From contig JAZUBA010000077.1 of assembly GCA_045638265.1 (NCBI GenBank), positions 62,001 through 126,000 on the forward strand: a stretch of 64,000 nt of DNA, read 5' to 3'. Both the position numbers and the translations under genes were made by a program. How positions within the stretch are numbered: position 1 is the first letter of the stretch; each line of letters starts with the position of its first letter. The stretch is from RGIG4140 sp045638265. GTDB lineage: Bacteria; Pseudomonadota; Alphaproteobacteria; CAAHEQ01; UBA3637. Shown here one piece after another: positions 55,104 through 64,000 of the stretch. The notes below the pieces were generated by a model that was not told the DNA's origin, did no database searches, and saw only the letters and a list, made by a program, of their open reading frames with translations.

Positions 55104-55711
55104 TATTGTTTATCCTTTTTCTTAAATTGAATTTTGCTTTCTTCGCCTTTAATTAAACGTTTTATATTAGAACGGTGTCTATAAAACGAAAGAATTGTTA
55201 ATAAGGCATAAGTTCCGGCAACGGCTTTGTTCGGTTCAATGAAAAAAGCATAAACCGGTGCTAATGTTAATGCCGTTAAGGCAGATAAAGACGAATAACG
55301 GAAAATAAAAGCCATAGCCAACCATGTCAAGGCTGTTAAAATACCGACTAATGGTGTCATAGATAATAACAAGCCAAGTGTTGAGGCAACCCCTTTTCCG
55401 CCTTTAAATTTGAGCCAAACGGGAAAGTTATGTCCAATAACGGCACAAACGCCGGCAATTAATCCGATTGTTTGCGAGTTATAAATACCTTGAAAAATAA
55501 AAGCAATAAGAGCGGCTTTGCCAATATCACAAATGAGTGTTAACAAAGCTAAATCTTTACGTCCTGTTCGTAAAACATTTGTTGCTCCGATGTTTCCTGA
55601 GCCGATTTTTCGTATATCACCTAACCCGGCCAGACGTGTAATGACAAGTCCGAACGGTATTGAACCGATAATATAACCAAAAAATGAAGCAAGTATATAT
55701 CCAAGTGTCAT
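55103..55711 (-). CDS. plsY: Glycerol-3-phosphate acyltransferase PlsY
   Basis: 202 residues, mostly membrane helices. Signature motifs: GSIPFGLVITR, KIGSGNIGATNVLR and HNFPVWLKFKGGKGVA. The enzyme moves an acyl group from acyl-phosphate to glycerol-3-phosphate, the first step of phospholipid synthesis. Forms an operon with dprA and topA. The C-terminus is basic (FKKKDKQ). Confidence 0.95.
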   Translation of the reverse strand: MTLGYILASFFGYIIGSIPFGLVITRLAGLGDIRKIGSGNIGATNVLRTGRKDLALLTLICDIGKAALIAFIFQGIYNSQTIGLIAGVCAVIGHNFPVWLKFKGGKGVASTLGLLLSMTPLVGILTALTWLAMAFIFRYSSLSALTALTLAPVYAFFIEPNKAVAGTYALLTILSFYRHRSNIKRLIKGEESKIQFKKKDKQ

Positions 55712-55834
55712 TATAATATCCTTTCAGATAAGTTGTAGTTGCTTACTTGTAAACAATTTTAAATAAAAACGCAAGCAAAATATATTTCTAAAAATCCCTT
55801 TCATATAATGAAAGAATTTTTTGTAATGATTGAT

Positions 55835-57595
55835 TTAAGCAAAAACAGCATCACTGATTTGAAGTTGAATCTTTGTTCGTCCTTTCCATGTATCTTTTTT
55901 CAAAACCCCCAAAACATGCATATATCTGTTTTGAGGTTTTTGTAAATAAGTGCCCAACGGTGTATCGGCAGCTCTAAAAGCAATCCCATGAATGTTTTTA
56001 CCGTTTTGTGCTGATAAAGTACAACTGATATGTCCATTTTTCAACAAGGTTACCCGTGTTAATAATACATCTTTAATAATAAATAGTGGTTCCGGATTGG
56101 ATTCGCCAAAAGGAGCAAGTGTTGCCAAATGATTCATTAAATCGTCCGTTAACGCATTGGCACTTAATATGCCGTCAACCATAATTGTTGAACAATCATG
56201 ACCAATCATATCGGGTTTGATATGTTCTTTTAAATAAGCTTTAAAATCAGATAGTTTTTCAGGCTTTAAAGAAAATCCTGCAGCCATTGGATGTCCGCCT
56301 CCTCGTGATAAAATACCCTTTTGAATGGCATTCATAACCAAAGTGCCTAAATCAACACCCTGTACGGAACGGGAAGAACCCTTGACTTCGTCATTTTCAA
56401 TGCTTAATGCAAAGACAGGTAGGTTGTATTTGTCTTTTAAACGACCGGCAACAATACCAACAACCCCTTGATGCCAGTTATCGCCTTGAACAACAATGAA
56501 CGGTGTGTCAGACGATTCGGATTCCACTTGTGCCATGGCCTCATTTAATACCTGTGTTTCTATTTCGCGACGGTGTGTGTTTAATTCTTCTAATTCTTGA
56601 GCTAAAACTTGAGCATTTAATAAATCATAAGAAGATAATAAACGCATACCGATATCTGATTTTCCGACACGGCCACAAGCATTAATTCTTGGACCGAACA
56701 CATAGCCTAAATGGTAGGCTGTTGGAGCTTCTTCCAGTTTTACCAATTCAGACAAAGCTCTTAATCCGAGGTTTTTGCCTAACTGCATTTGTTTAAGACC
56801 GGATTTGACAAACAAACGATTAACACCTTGCAATTTAACGACATCACAAACTGTTCCAAATGCAACCAAATCCAAAAATTCCATTAAGTTAGGTTCGCTT
56901 CTGTTTTGATAAAATCCTTTTTCTCTTAAAACAGCATTTAGTCCGACCGTAAATAAAAAGACAACGCCGACTGCAGCCATATAATGACAAGGATGATTAA
57001 TATCTTCATCTAATCGTTTGGGATTAACAACCGCGTAAGCATTTGGTAAGCGTGTTTCATCTGCATCATGGTGGTCTAACACAATAACATCTAAACCGCA
57101 TTGAGTGCCATATTCAATCGGTTCAAAGGCTGTCATACCGCAATCAAGAGTTGCAACAACATTACATCCTGCTTCTTTGTATTCTTTCATTTTGCCGGCA
57201 TTTGGTCCGTAACCGTCTTCCCTGTCTGGAATAAAACAGTGAACGGTTATGTTGCATTTTTCCAAAAACATTTTTAATAAAGCCGTTGAAGTAGCTCCAT
57301 CAACATCATAATCCCCCATTAAACCGATAGGTTCGCTGTTGATAATGGCCTCAGCCATACGTTCTGCTGCTTTTCGCATATCTTTTAATGAGAACGGATT
57401 AGGTAAATGTTGTCGTAAAGTCGGTTTTAAAAAAGCTTCTGCATTATCTAAAGTGATATTGCGTGATGCCATAATACGTGCAACAATATCCGGTATTTGA
57501 AATCTTTGTTGTAATGTGCGTGCCAAACGTGAATCGTATTCTTTAATCTGCCACCGCATTCCGTTAAAAGAATGCTCTGTTTCTGTTATTGTCAT
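55835..57595 (-). CDS. recJ: Single-stranded-DNA-specific exonuclease RecJ
   Basis: 586 residues. DHH phosphoesterase motifs: MGDYDVDGATSTALL, VLDHHDADE and, in the DHHA1 part, SRGGGHPMAAGFSL. The C-terminal OB domain ends at IQLQISDAVF. RecJ degrades single strands 5' to 3' in recombination and mismatch repair. Stands apart from plsY by 123 bp. Length is normal for the family. Confidence 0.96.
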   Translation of the reverse strand: MTITETEHSFNGMRWQIKEYDSRLARTLQQRFQIPDIVARIMASRNITLDNAEAFLKPTLRQHLPNPFSLKDMRKAAERMAEAIINSEPIGLMGDYDVDGATSTALLKMFLEKCNITVHCFIPDREDGYGPNAGKMKEYKEAGCNVVATLDCGMTAFEPIEYGTQCGLDVIVLDHHDADETRLPNAYAVVNPKRLDEDINHPCHYMAAVGVVFLFTVGLNAVLREKGFYQNRSEPNLMEFLDLVAFGTVCDVVKLQGVNRLFVKSGLKQMQLGKNLGLRALSELVKLEEAPTAYHLGYVFGPRINACGRVGKSDIGMRLLSSYDLLNAQVLAQELEELNTHRREIETQVLNEAMAQVESESSDTPFIVVQGDNWHQGVVGIVAGRLKDKYNLPVFALSIENDEVKGSSRSVQGVDLGTLVMNAIQKGILSRGGGHPMAAGFSLKPEKLSDFKAYLKEHIKPDMIGHDCSTIMVDGILSANALTDDLMNHLATLAPFGESNPEPLFIIKDVLLTRVTLLKNGHISCTLSAQNGKNIHGIAFRAADTPLGTYLQKPQNRYMHVLGVLKKDTWKGRTKIQLQISDAVFA

Positions 57596-57690
57596 ATATC
57601 TTCCCTGTTTTCGTTTTAATCAAAAGCAGTTTATCTTTTTTTTAAATTGAAAGTCAAGCAAAAAGTAAAATAAAAAAAGTAAAATAAAGC

Positions 57691-57719
57691 TTGCATCTGA
57701 AATTTTTTTTCTTTATAAT
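57691..57719 (+). promoter_or_regulatory. Promoter of glgA-ddh
   Basis: TTGCAT (57691-57696), 17-base spacer, TATAAT (57714-57719), 27 bases before the start; the ribosome site is GAGGGGG. Confidence 0.75.
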
Positions 57720-57746
57720 ACATTTGTAAATTTTTGAGGGGGATTA

Positions 57747-59228
57747 ATGACAAAAAATATATTGTTTATTGCCAGTGAAATGACACCGTTTGTAAAAACA
57801 GGCGGATTAGGGGATGTTGTCGGTTCTTTGCCGAAAACTTTAGCATCTAAGGGAGATGTGAAAGTTAAGGTTGTAATACCGTTATACACATGTATTGATT
57901 ATAATAAGTACGGATTGTTCCCATGTATGCAAGGAAACTGTGTTTCTATGGGAACCTGTCAGGAATTTTTTAGTGTGCATCAATCTAATTATATTCCGAA
58001 TGTTGAAACATATTTTATTGAATTTAATAAGTATTTTGGGCGTCCGATTTATCGTCAGCATGGCTTGTATGATGATGCAACAACGCATACGGAATATCAG
58101 GATAACGCCTATCGTTTTTCTTTCTTTACACGAGCAGCGTTACAAACGGCAAAAGACTTAAATTTTAGACCGGATGTTGTTCATGTCCATGATTGGCAAA
58201 CTGCATTAGCTCCTTATTATTTAAAACATGATCACGATTCTTTCTTTGCTGAAACAAAAAGTTTGTTGACATTGCATAATTTGCCGTATCAAGGCCGTTT
58301 TGGTGCTGATGTTGTACCATATGCTAAAATAGATTGGGCCGATTTTAATTGGACAGCTTTTGAAGATTACGGTCGTATTAATTTGTTAAAAGGTGGGATT
58401 CGTTTTGCTGATAAATTAAATACGGTTTCACCAAATTATGCTCGGGAAATTTTAACACCTGAATATGGTGCCGGATTAGATTTTATGTTGCGTGAGCGTC
58501 AAAATGATTTATCCGGTATTTTAAATGGTATTGATACGCAAATGTGGAATCCTCAAAATGATTTAATTATTCCGCATCGTTTTTCATGGGATAGTGCTGA
58601 ACAGGGAAAAGCCGCTAATAAAGAAGCATTGGTTAAAGCATTTGGTTTGGAAACAATTCATAAGCCGATTTTCTCTATGGCTGTTCGTTTGACAGAACAA
58701 AAGGGTGTGAATATGTTGACGGAATGTATTGAGCCGGTATTGAATACTATGCATTGTCAATTTGTTATTATGGGTAACGGAGATGGTTGGATCCAGAATT
58801 ATTTTGAATCATTGCCTAAAAAGTACCCTGGTAAAATTTCGGTTAAAATCGGCTTCGATTCAGAAACGGAACATTTAATGGATGCCGGTGCTGATTTCTC
58901 GCTCGTTCCGTCTATTTATGAACCGTGTGGTTTAAAACAAATGGTTTCACAGACTTATGGTGCTTTACCGGTCGGACGTTCAACAGGTGGTTTGGAAGAT
59001 ACTATTTTAAATTACAACGAATATTACGGAGTCGGTACGGGCTTTAAATTTCATGATATATCGGCACAAGCTTTGTATAATACAATCGGTTGGGCAAATG
59101 CGACATGGTTTGACAGACCGGAACATATCCGTATGATGCGTAAAATGGCGATGAAACAAAATTATTCATGGGCAAAATCTTCTATGGATTACAAAAATTT
59201 ATATAACAAAATGGCAGGAGTTTATTAA
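57747..59228 (+). CDS. glgA: Glycogen (starch) synthase, GT5 family
   Basis: 493 residues. The GT5 signature SEMTPFVKTGGLGDVVGSLP is at the N-terminus, with HVHDWQTALAPYYL, the C-terminal-domain start RLTEQKGVNMLTE, and the donor-site PSIYEPCGLKQM and STGGLEDTI. It adds ADP-glucose units to alpha-1,4-glucan. No glgB, glgC or glgP lies in the window. The stop overlaps the ddh start as TAATG, so the two are co-translated. Confidence 0.94.
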   Translation: MTKNILFIASEMTPFVKTGGLGDVVGSLPKTLASKGDVKVKVVIPLYTCIDYNKYGLFPCMQGNCVSMGTCQEFFSVHQSNYIPNVETYFIEFNKYFGRPIYRQHGLYDDATTHTEYQDNAYRFSFFTRAALQTAKDLNFRPDVVHVHDWQTALAPYYLKHDHDSFFAETKSLLTLHNLPYQGRFGADVVPYAKIDWADFNWTAFEDYGRINLLKGGIRFADKLNTVSPNYAREILTPEYGAGLDFMLRERQNDLSGILNGIDTQMWNPQNDLIIPHRFSWDSAEQGKAANKEALVKAFGLETIHKPIFSMAVRLTEQKGVNMLTECIEPVLNTMHCQFVIMGNGDGWIQNYFESLPKKYPGKISVKIGFDSETEHLMDAGADFSLVPSIYEPCGLKQMVSQTYGALPVGRSTGGLEDTILNYNEYYGVGTGFKFHDISAQALYNTIGWANATWFDRPEHIRMMRKMAMKQNYSWAKSSMDYKNLYNKMAGVY

Positions 59229-60136
59229 TGCGAAAAATATCAGTTGCGATTGTCGGATGGGGTAATGTCGGACGTGCTTGTAAACGGGCAATTTCAGAAT
59301 GTTCGGATATGGTGTTGAAAGGGGTTGTTCGTCGGGCATCATCTTTAAGTTTTAATGATCCGGAATTGGATGAAATAACTGTTGTATCCGATATTCGTGA
59401 ACTGGGTGATGTTGATGTGGCTCTGTTATGCATACCTTCTCGTGAGGTGCCTCAACGTATTAAAGAATACCATGCTTTGGGTATTAATACGGTTGATAGT
59501 TTTGATGAACATCAGCGAATCGCCTCTTTGCGTCGTGAATTAGATGTAACGGCAAAAGTCAAAAAAACGGTTTCTATTTTTGCAGCCGGTTGGGATCCGG
59601 GTACGGATTCAATGATTCGTGCTTTAATGAAAGTTGTTTCATTAACCGGATATACAACAACAACTTTCGGCGGTAAAAAAGGCGGTCGGAGTATGGGTCA
59701 TACTGTACAGGTTAAAAGTATTGCCGGTGTTAAGGATGCTGTTGCATTGACATTAGAAAACGGTCGGGGTAAACACAAACGCAAAGTTTATGTTGAATTG
59801 GAAAAAGGTGCGGATATTGCTGAAATTGAAAAGGCAATCATTGCTGATGCGTATTTTAAAAATGATGTAACGGAAGTTGTTGCTGTTAAGAGTATTGATA
59901 AATATAATACATTACATCATTCCGCTGTTATTGAACGGACAGGTATGGAGGTGAATCAATCTTATACGGTTGAAGGAACGAATCCTGAATTTACGGCAAA
60001 TATTATGGTTTCATCTGTTCGGGCTTGTCGTCGGGCATATAAAAAAGGTGATTATGGGGTCTTTACATTTATTGAACGTCCGATAATTGACTATTTACCC
60101 GGGAATGAAATTGATGTACAATTAGAAGGATATTAA
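59228..60136 (+). CDS. ddh: meso-Diaminopimelate D-dehydrogenase
   Basis: 302 residues. The dinucleotide-binding VAIVGWGNVGRACKRAI, the VDSFDEH segment, the catalytic-region AAGWDPGTDSMIRAL, and the C-terminal TNPEFTANIMVSSVRAC are typical of Ddh. The enzyme makes meso-diaminopimelate directly from tetrahydrodipicolinate, NADPH and ammonia, a short cut in lysine and peptidoglycan-precursor synthesis. It is patchily spread in bacteria and not general in alphaproteobacteria, so the locus may have been acquired. Coupled to glgA. A terminator follows. Confidence 0.9.
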   Translation: MRKISVAIVGWGNVGRACKRAISECSDMVLKGVVRRASSLSFNDPELDEITVVSDIRELGDVDVALLCIPSREVPQRIKEYHALGINTVDSFDEHQRIASLRRELDVTAKVKKTVSIFAAGWDPGTDSMIRALMKVVSLTGYTTTTFGGKKGGRSMGHTVQVKSIAGVKDAVALTLENGRGKHKRKVYVELEKGADIAEIEKAIIADAYFKNDVTEVVAVKSIDKYNTLHHSAVIERTGMEVNQSYTVEGTNPEFTANIMVSSVRACRRAYKKGDYGVFTFIERPIIDYLPGNEIDVQLEGY

Positions 60137-60152
60137 GGTATAAATCTTCTTT

Positions 60153-60189
60153 AAAACGCATGAGTAATTGTTTACTTGTGCGTTTTTTT
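60153..60189 (+). terminator. Terminator of glgA-ddh
   Basis: AAACGCA and AGTAA pair with TTACT and TGCGTTT, leaving one short mismatch, followed by a T-run. Confidence 0.8.
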
Positions 60190-60271
60190 GTTGAAATATG
60201 AAAAAAAGATAGCATTTTTTGATTATTTTTGTTATATATAAAAAAATGATAACAAAATAAAGGAAAAAGAT

Positions 60272-61264
60272 ATGAAATTTTTAGATGAAGCTAAAATTTA
60301 TGTTAAAGCGGGTGATGGCGGAAACGGCGCCTGTTCTTTTCGGCATGAAAAGTTTTTGGAGTTTGGTGGTCCTGACGGCGGAAACGGCGGAAATGGTGGA
60401 GATGTTATTTTTGAAACAGTTGATAATTTAAATACGTTGATTGATTTTCGTTATCAACAACATTTTAAAGCTCAAAGAGGATGTAATGGTGCAGGACGTA
60501 ACTGTACAGGTGCTTCGGGTGATGATTTGATTATTAAAGTGCCAATCGGTACACAGATTATTGCAAATGATAATGAAACATTGTTGGCTGATATGATGGA
60601 AAAAGGTCAACGTTTTATTGTTGCTCGTGGTGGAAAAGGCGGACGTGGAAATAATTCATATAAATCATCAACTAATCAGGCTCCTTATCAGGCTGATGAA
60701 GGAACTCCAGGAGAAGAATGTTGGGTTTGGTTAAAGTTAAAATTAATTGCTGATGCCGGTTTGGTTGGTATGCCTAATGCCGGAAAATCAACATTTTTAA
60801 GTGTTGTTTCTCGGGCAAAACCTAAAATTGCCGATTATCCGTTTACAACCATTCATCCAAATTTGGGTATGGCTAAAATTGATGACAGAGAAATTTTAAT
60901 TGCCGATATTCCCGGTTTGATTGAAGGTGCTTCGGAAGGTGTTGGTTTGGGTACACGTTTCTTAAAACACGTTGAACGATGTAAAGTGTTAATTCATCTT
61001 ATTGACGGTACGGCAGAAGATGTTGTTGAACCGTATAAAATGATACGTGATGAATTGGAAAAATATAGTTCAAAATTAATTGGAAAGCCTGAAATTGTGG
61101 CGTTAAATAAAACAGATGCTATTTTGCCTGATGAATTAGAGAAAAAATTGAAAAAATTAGAAAAAGTAGTTGGGCATAAAGTTTATCCGATTTCGGGTGT
61201 TGCACATCAGGGTATAGAAGATGTTTTACGATCAGCTGAAAAATATGTATATGAAGGAGAATAA
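60272..61264 (+). CDS. obgE: GTPase ObgE/CgtA
   Basis: 330 residues. The Gly-rich Obg fold (1-155) contains GDGGNGACSFRHEKF. The G domain has the P-loop GMPNAGKST, the switch region DYPFTTIHPNLG, the G3 ADIPGLIEGASEG, and the G4 NKTD. It acts in large-subunit ribosome assembly and stress control. The gene next to it, rsfS, is also a large-subunit factor. Short C-terminus, as in many alphaproteobacteria. Confidence 0.96.
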   Translation: MKFLDEAKIYVKAGDGGNGACSFRHEKFLEFGGPDGGNGGNGGDVIFETVDNLNTLIDFRYQQHFKAQRGCNGAGRNCTGASGDDLIIKVPIGTQIIANDNETLLADMMEKGQRFIVARGGKGGRGNNSYKSSTNQAPYQADEGTPGEECWVWLKLKLIADAGLVGMPNAGKSTFLSVVSRAKPKIADYPFTTIHPNLGMAKIDDREILIADIPGLIEGASEGVGLGTRFLKHVERCKVLIHLIDGTAEDVVEPYKMIRDELEKYSSKLIGKPEIVALNKTDAILPDELEKKLKKLEKVVGHKVYPISGVAHQGIEDVLRSAEKYVYEGE

Positions 61265-61269
61265 AAGAA

Positions 61270-61716
61270 ATGGCTATCAAAAAAGAAACAAAAACAGTTA
61301 AAAAGACAACAACAAATTCAGAAACAGCTGGTAAAACCAAAACAGGAACCCGTAAAAAATGTGTTTCTAAAACAAAAGAAACAATTTTAACTACAAGTAA
61401 GGATTTAGTAGCTTTTATTGTAAAAAAATTAGATGAAGGAAAAGCTGATAAGATTGAACAGATTGAAGTTGTTGGTAGAACGACTTTAACAGATTATTTT
61501 ATTATTGCAACAGGGACATCAAGTCGTCATGTGTTTGGGTTGGCTAATAATTTGGCACAAGATATGAAAAAGGCGGGACACCGTGTGCAGGTTGCCGGAG
61601 ATACGGGGGATGGTAATTGGATTGTTGTTGATGCAGGAGATGTTATTGTACACTTATTTACATCAGAAATGAGAGAAATTTATAATATTGAAGGAAATTG
61701 GAAAAAATCGGAATAA
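61270..61716 (+). CDS. rsfS: Ribosomal silencing factor RsfS with lysine/threonine-rich extension
   Basis: 148 residues. The conserved RsfS domain (about 44-145) has ADKIEQIEVVGRTTLTDYFIIATG and ends VIVHLFTSEMREIYNIEGNW. It binds L14 and blocks joining of the subunits when nutrients are low. The first 40 residues are an added basic Lys/Thr stretch, and an internal start at a later Met is absent, so the extension seems real. Follows obgE by 5 bp. Confidence 0.9.
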   Translation: MAIKKETKTVKKTTTNSETAGKTKTGTRKKCVSKTKETILTTSKDLVAFIVKKLDEGKADKIEQIEVVGRTTLTDYFIIATGTSSRHVFGLANNLAQDMKKAGHRVQVAGDTGDGNWIVVDAGDVIVHLFTSEMREIYNIEGNWKKSE

Positions 61717-61736
61717 ATAGATTCGCTTTAATAGCC

Positions 61737-61772
61737 AAAAGCCTTTTCGTTATTACGGAAAGGCTTTTTTTT
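61737..61772 (+). terminator. Terminator of obgE-rsfS
   Basis: AAAAGCCTTTTCGT pairs with ACGGAAAGGCTTTT around TATT, with one G-T pair, followed by a T-run. Confidence 0.85.
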
Positions 61773-61874
61773 ATAATCATTTTCTATGTGCATAAACTTG
61801 TGTTTGCAAGAAATGATTTTATAATAAAAATGATTTTTAGAAGGAGGCAAAAAAAAATATTACGAATAAAAAGA

Positions 61875-63260
61875 ATGAAGCACAAAAATAATCAGTTATT
61901 GTGTTTTAAATGATTCTCAGGAAGACAAGTCTTTAAAAGATAAAAGAGGTGGATGTCATTCTTGTAATGAATTAAAAGGCCTTAATGTTGGTCTGAACGG
62001 TCAATGTGCTGAAATTTATCCTAAACGGGTTAAAAAGGTGATTGGAAAGCGGTTGGTAATAATTATTGTACATTATGTGGAGTTGCCGGAACAATAGGAA
62101 AACAAACCGTTATTTCCTGATAATGATGATGGTACCTGTTTTAGTTGTGATGTTTCTTCTCTTGTTTATCAAACAGATGTTGTAGAACAATACCGTTGTG
62201 AGAATGTTTGTGATAATAGAGAAACAGTTAAACAAAATATAACCAGTGGTGATTTACGGTGTTTTATAAAATGTCCTGCTGATAAACCATTACGATATGC
62301 TGTTGGAAATAGTTGTGCAGCGTGTGATTATGAAGGTCAGGTTCATGTGGGTTTTTTAAATGGAAAATCTTGTTCAACACTATGCCCGAATCGTGAAGTT
62401 GTCGGCAATTATTGTGTTGTGAAATCATGTCCGTCTGACAGACCGTTGCGAGGTGTAGATGGAAAATGTTATGCTTGTGGATATGAAGGGCAGGTATCGG
62501 TTTCTTCATTGGTGCCATTGGCTACAATGACAGGTGGTGATGAAACTGTTGATTTATGTAGCAGTTTGTGTCCAGAAAGAGAGGTTGTAATGGTTTTTGT
62601 GTGTTAAAAGACTGTCCTTCTACTAAACCGCTAAAAGGAAAAGACAATATATGTTATGATTGTAATACTACAGCATTAATTGATGTTACAGGAGTGGAAG
62701 ATAATTGTGATACTTGCGCATCGGATGGGCGAGTCGTGGAAACAATTGCTGGTATAAAATATTGTACAATTCCTTGTGGATATGATCAATTCAGAGATGC
62801 GACAAAGAAATGTGTTGATTGTTTGGATTCGGGTAATTATTCTACAAAAGCGACAAAGATAGAATGTGATAAATGTTCTGAACGGGAATATGGATTTAGT
62901 GAAAACGATAAATGTATGGTGCAATGTGATACAATGGGAACATACACAGAAGGAAAACCATTGGCTAATGCGGATGGTATTTGTTTTGCTTGTGATTATA
63001 ATGGTGGTATTACAATGGGTACATGGGGGAATGTCAATCGTTGCACTGAGATATGTCCTAACAGAAAACTAAATGGAAATAGTTGTGTTCGTGATGCTTG
63101 TTCACCTGATAAACAATTGTTAGGAACGGATGGCAACTGTTATCCATGTAATATTACAACACCAATTACAACTACAAAAGAAAGTTGTTTAAAGTGTTTG
63201 AACAGAGAATATACTAACGGCGTTTGTGGATATCTTGCTTATCAAGAAGTGCAAAAATAA
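61875..63260 (+). pseudogene. Frameshifted remnant of a cysteine-rich prepilin-like gene (fourth)
   Basis: Coding for the same CxxC modules as the first prepilin-like protein continues across three frame changes: near 62030-62060, near 62098-62105 and near 62588. Recognisable pieces in order include GGCHSCNELKG, CTLCGVAGTIG, KPLFPDNDDGTCFSCD, CPNREVVGNYCVVKSCP and CNGFCVLKDCPSTKPL; the last frame ends at 63260. The change at 62588 fits loss of one base, since restoring it gives REVV then NGFCVL. No prepilin leader or hydrophobic helix is left. An AAGGAGG site at 61841-61847 and TATAAT at 61820 remain upstream. Sequencing errors could explain some, but not the missing N-terminus. Confidence 0.8.
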
Positions 63261-63371
63261 AAAAAATGAAATAAAAGCTTGCAAAATAGTTTGTTTTTGT
63301 GTAATGTATATGTGTCTGCATATTGTTTTCATTTTTCTAATAAAAAAAATAGAAAAGGTTTAAAAAAGTTC

Positions 63372-63400
63372 TTGACAAGTCGTAAAAAAAAATGTAAGAT
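63372..63400 (+). promoter_or_regulatory. Promoter of tRNA-Trp - secE - nusG
   Basis: TTGACA (63372-63377), 17-base spacer, TAAGAT (63395-63400), 55 bases before the mature tRNA. Confidence 0.8.
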
Positions 63401-63455
63401 GATTTGACCTTTTTTAGAGGAATGTTACCATTGTATGGTATGATACGGATAATTT

Positions 63456-63531
63456 AGGGGTGTAGCTCAACTGGTAGAGCGTCGGTCTCCAAAACCGAAG
63501 GTCGCGGGTTCGATCCCTGCCGCCCCTGCCA
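63456..63531 (+). tRNA. tRNA-Trp (anticodon CCA)
   Basis: 76 nt including the encoded CCA (63529-63531). Acceptor AGGGGTG pairs with CGCCCCT with one G-T pair. Anticodon stem TCGGT/ACCGA holds the loop CTCCAAA, with CCA at 63489-63491. T-loop GTTCGATCC. It lies directly upstream of secE and nusG, a very common bacterial order. Confidence 0.97.
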
Positions 63532-63550
63532 ATTTAAGTTAGAGGAAAAA

Positions 63551-63739
63551 ATGAAAACATCACCGGCATTATTTGTTCGTCAAGTTAAACAAGAGTTTTC
63601 TAAAATTACATGGCCGACTCGTTCAATGGCAATGCAGGGAACGATTATGGTTGTTATTATCAGTGTTTTGTTGGCGACATTTTTGTTTTTGATTAATATG
63701 ATTTTTGCCGGCATTATTAAGGTTGTTTTGGGAGGTTAG
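63551..63739 (+). CDS. secE: Preprotein translocase subunit SecE
   Basis: 62 residues, short single-helix form. The conserved FVRQVKQEFSKITWPTRSMA is followed by one membrane helix (about 31-58). It clamps SecY in the protein channel used by SecA. AGAGGAA ribosome site; 4-bp gap to nusG. Confidence 0.95.
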   Translation: MKTSPALFVRQVKQEFSKITWPTRSMAMQGTIMVVIISVLLATFLFLINMIFAGIIKVVLGG

Positions 63740-63743
63740 TTTT

Positions 63744-64000
63744 ATGGCTGCTCGTTGGTATATTGTTCATACATATTCGGGTTTTGAAAATAAAATCGCA
63801 GCATTTGTTAAAGAACAGGCAGAAAAAAAAGAAATGGCTCATTTGGTTGAAGATGTGTTGGTTCCGACAGAGAATGTTGTTTCTGTGCGTAATGGGTCAA
63901 AAGTTGAAACGACTCGGAAATTTTTTCCGGGTTATGTTCTTGTAAAAATGGAAATGACTCCTGAAACGTGGCATTTGGTGTCTAGTACTCCAAAGGTTAC
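63744..64000 (+). CDS. nusG: Transcription termination/antitermination factor NusG (5' part)
   Basis: The start at 63744 is preceded by GGGAGG. The first 85 residues are in the window: RWYIVHTYSGFENKIA and FFPGYVLVKMEM mark the NusG N-terminal domain that binds RNA polymerase. The gene runs off the right edge before the KOW domain. Confidence 0.95.
   Translation, partial: MAARWYIVHTYSGFENKIAAFVKEQAEKKEMAHLVEDVLVPTENVVSVRNGSKVETTRKFFPGYVLVKMEMTPETWHLVSSTPKV

Noticed and set aside
57600..57746. Riboswitch upstream of glgA
   Set aside because: The leader after the promoter is under 30 bases and no conserved aptamer structure is visible.
61804..61832. TTGCAA promoter upstream of the cysteine-rich pseudogene
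   Set aside because: TTGCAA is only 10 bases from TATAAT and nothing like a -10 box lies 17 bases downstream; a TTGTGT-16-TATAAT reading is more likely.
61698..61913. Short open frame overlapping the end of rsfS
   Set aside because: It runs through the rsfS terminator and has low-complexity Phe/Ile/Lys content; no ribosome site at its start.

Overview
The window is AT-rich chromosomal DNA from what looks like an uncultured, probably host-associated alphaproteobacterium. Support for that lineage: the order murein transglycosylase - rlpA - D,D-carboxypeptidase - tmk - holB - tatD - metallo-beta-lactamase-fold hydrolase, a ComEC without the C-terminal metallo-beta-lactamase domain, and a tRNA-Trp - secE - nusG block. 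Most genes carry good Shine-Dalgarno sequences, and many promoters fit the sigma-70 consensus with 17-base spacers. No transposase, integrase, phage gene or CRISPR array was seen.

Layout. 1-2181: tail of an unknown gene and a 574-residue HExxH protein. 2184-8815 (minus): cell-wall and DNA-replication operon. 8936-9621: tRNA-Ser(UGA), a 97-bp direct repeat that copies the tRNA 3' end, and a complex promoter. 9622-11925: first giant cysteine-rich protein with a type IV prepilin-like N-terminus; a membrane-anchored GT2 glycosyltransferase converges on it. 13300-15423: Nudix-like gene, tsaB, rimI. 15489-18536 (minus): second giant cysteine-rich prepilin-like protein, then secA. 21559-25698 (minus): flhG, flhF, a natural fusion of truncated FliF with FliG, and a small membrane protein. 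25730-32690: rluD, hisS, two lipoproteins, comEC, hslO, recX. 32804-38229: third giant prepilin-like protein followed by two paralogous membrane-anchored GT2 enzymes. 38316-49388: accessory genes (two unknown cytosolic-looking proteins, a DUF4105/DUF3015 pair, two very large unknown proteins in one operon, a GT4 glycosyltransferase, a small exported protein). 49492-57595 (minus): PpiD-like chaperone, topA, dprA, plsY, recJ. 57747-61716: glgA, ddh, obgE, rsfS. 61875-63260: frameshifted remnant of a fourth cysteine-rich gene. 63456-64000: tRNA-Trp, secE and the start of nusG.

The most distinctive content is the family of prepilin-headed giant cysteine-rich proteins (three intact, one decayed). 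Two have near-identical control regions: a core promoter TTGCAA-17-TACAAT and, about 120 bp further upstream, a roughly 30-bp inverted repeat with GTTGCA ends. The third has a TTGCAA-17-TAAGAT promoter. Two of the three intact genes lie beside membrane-anchored GT2 glycosyltransferases. I infer a co-regulated, possibly glycosylated surface or pilus-tip protein system; the assembly machinery is not in this window. The second unusual item is the FliF(RBM3)-FliG fusion encoded with FlhF and FlhG, which suggests a rebuilt or reduced flagellar MS/C-ring base.
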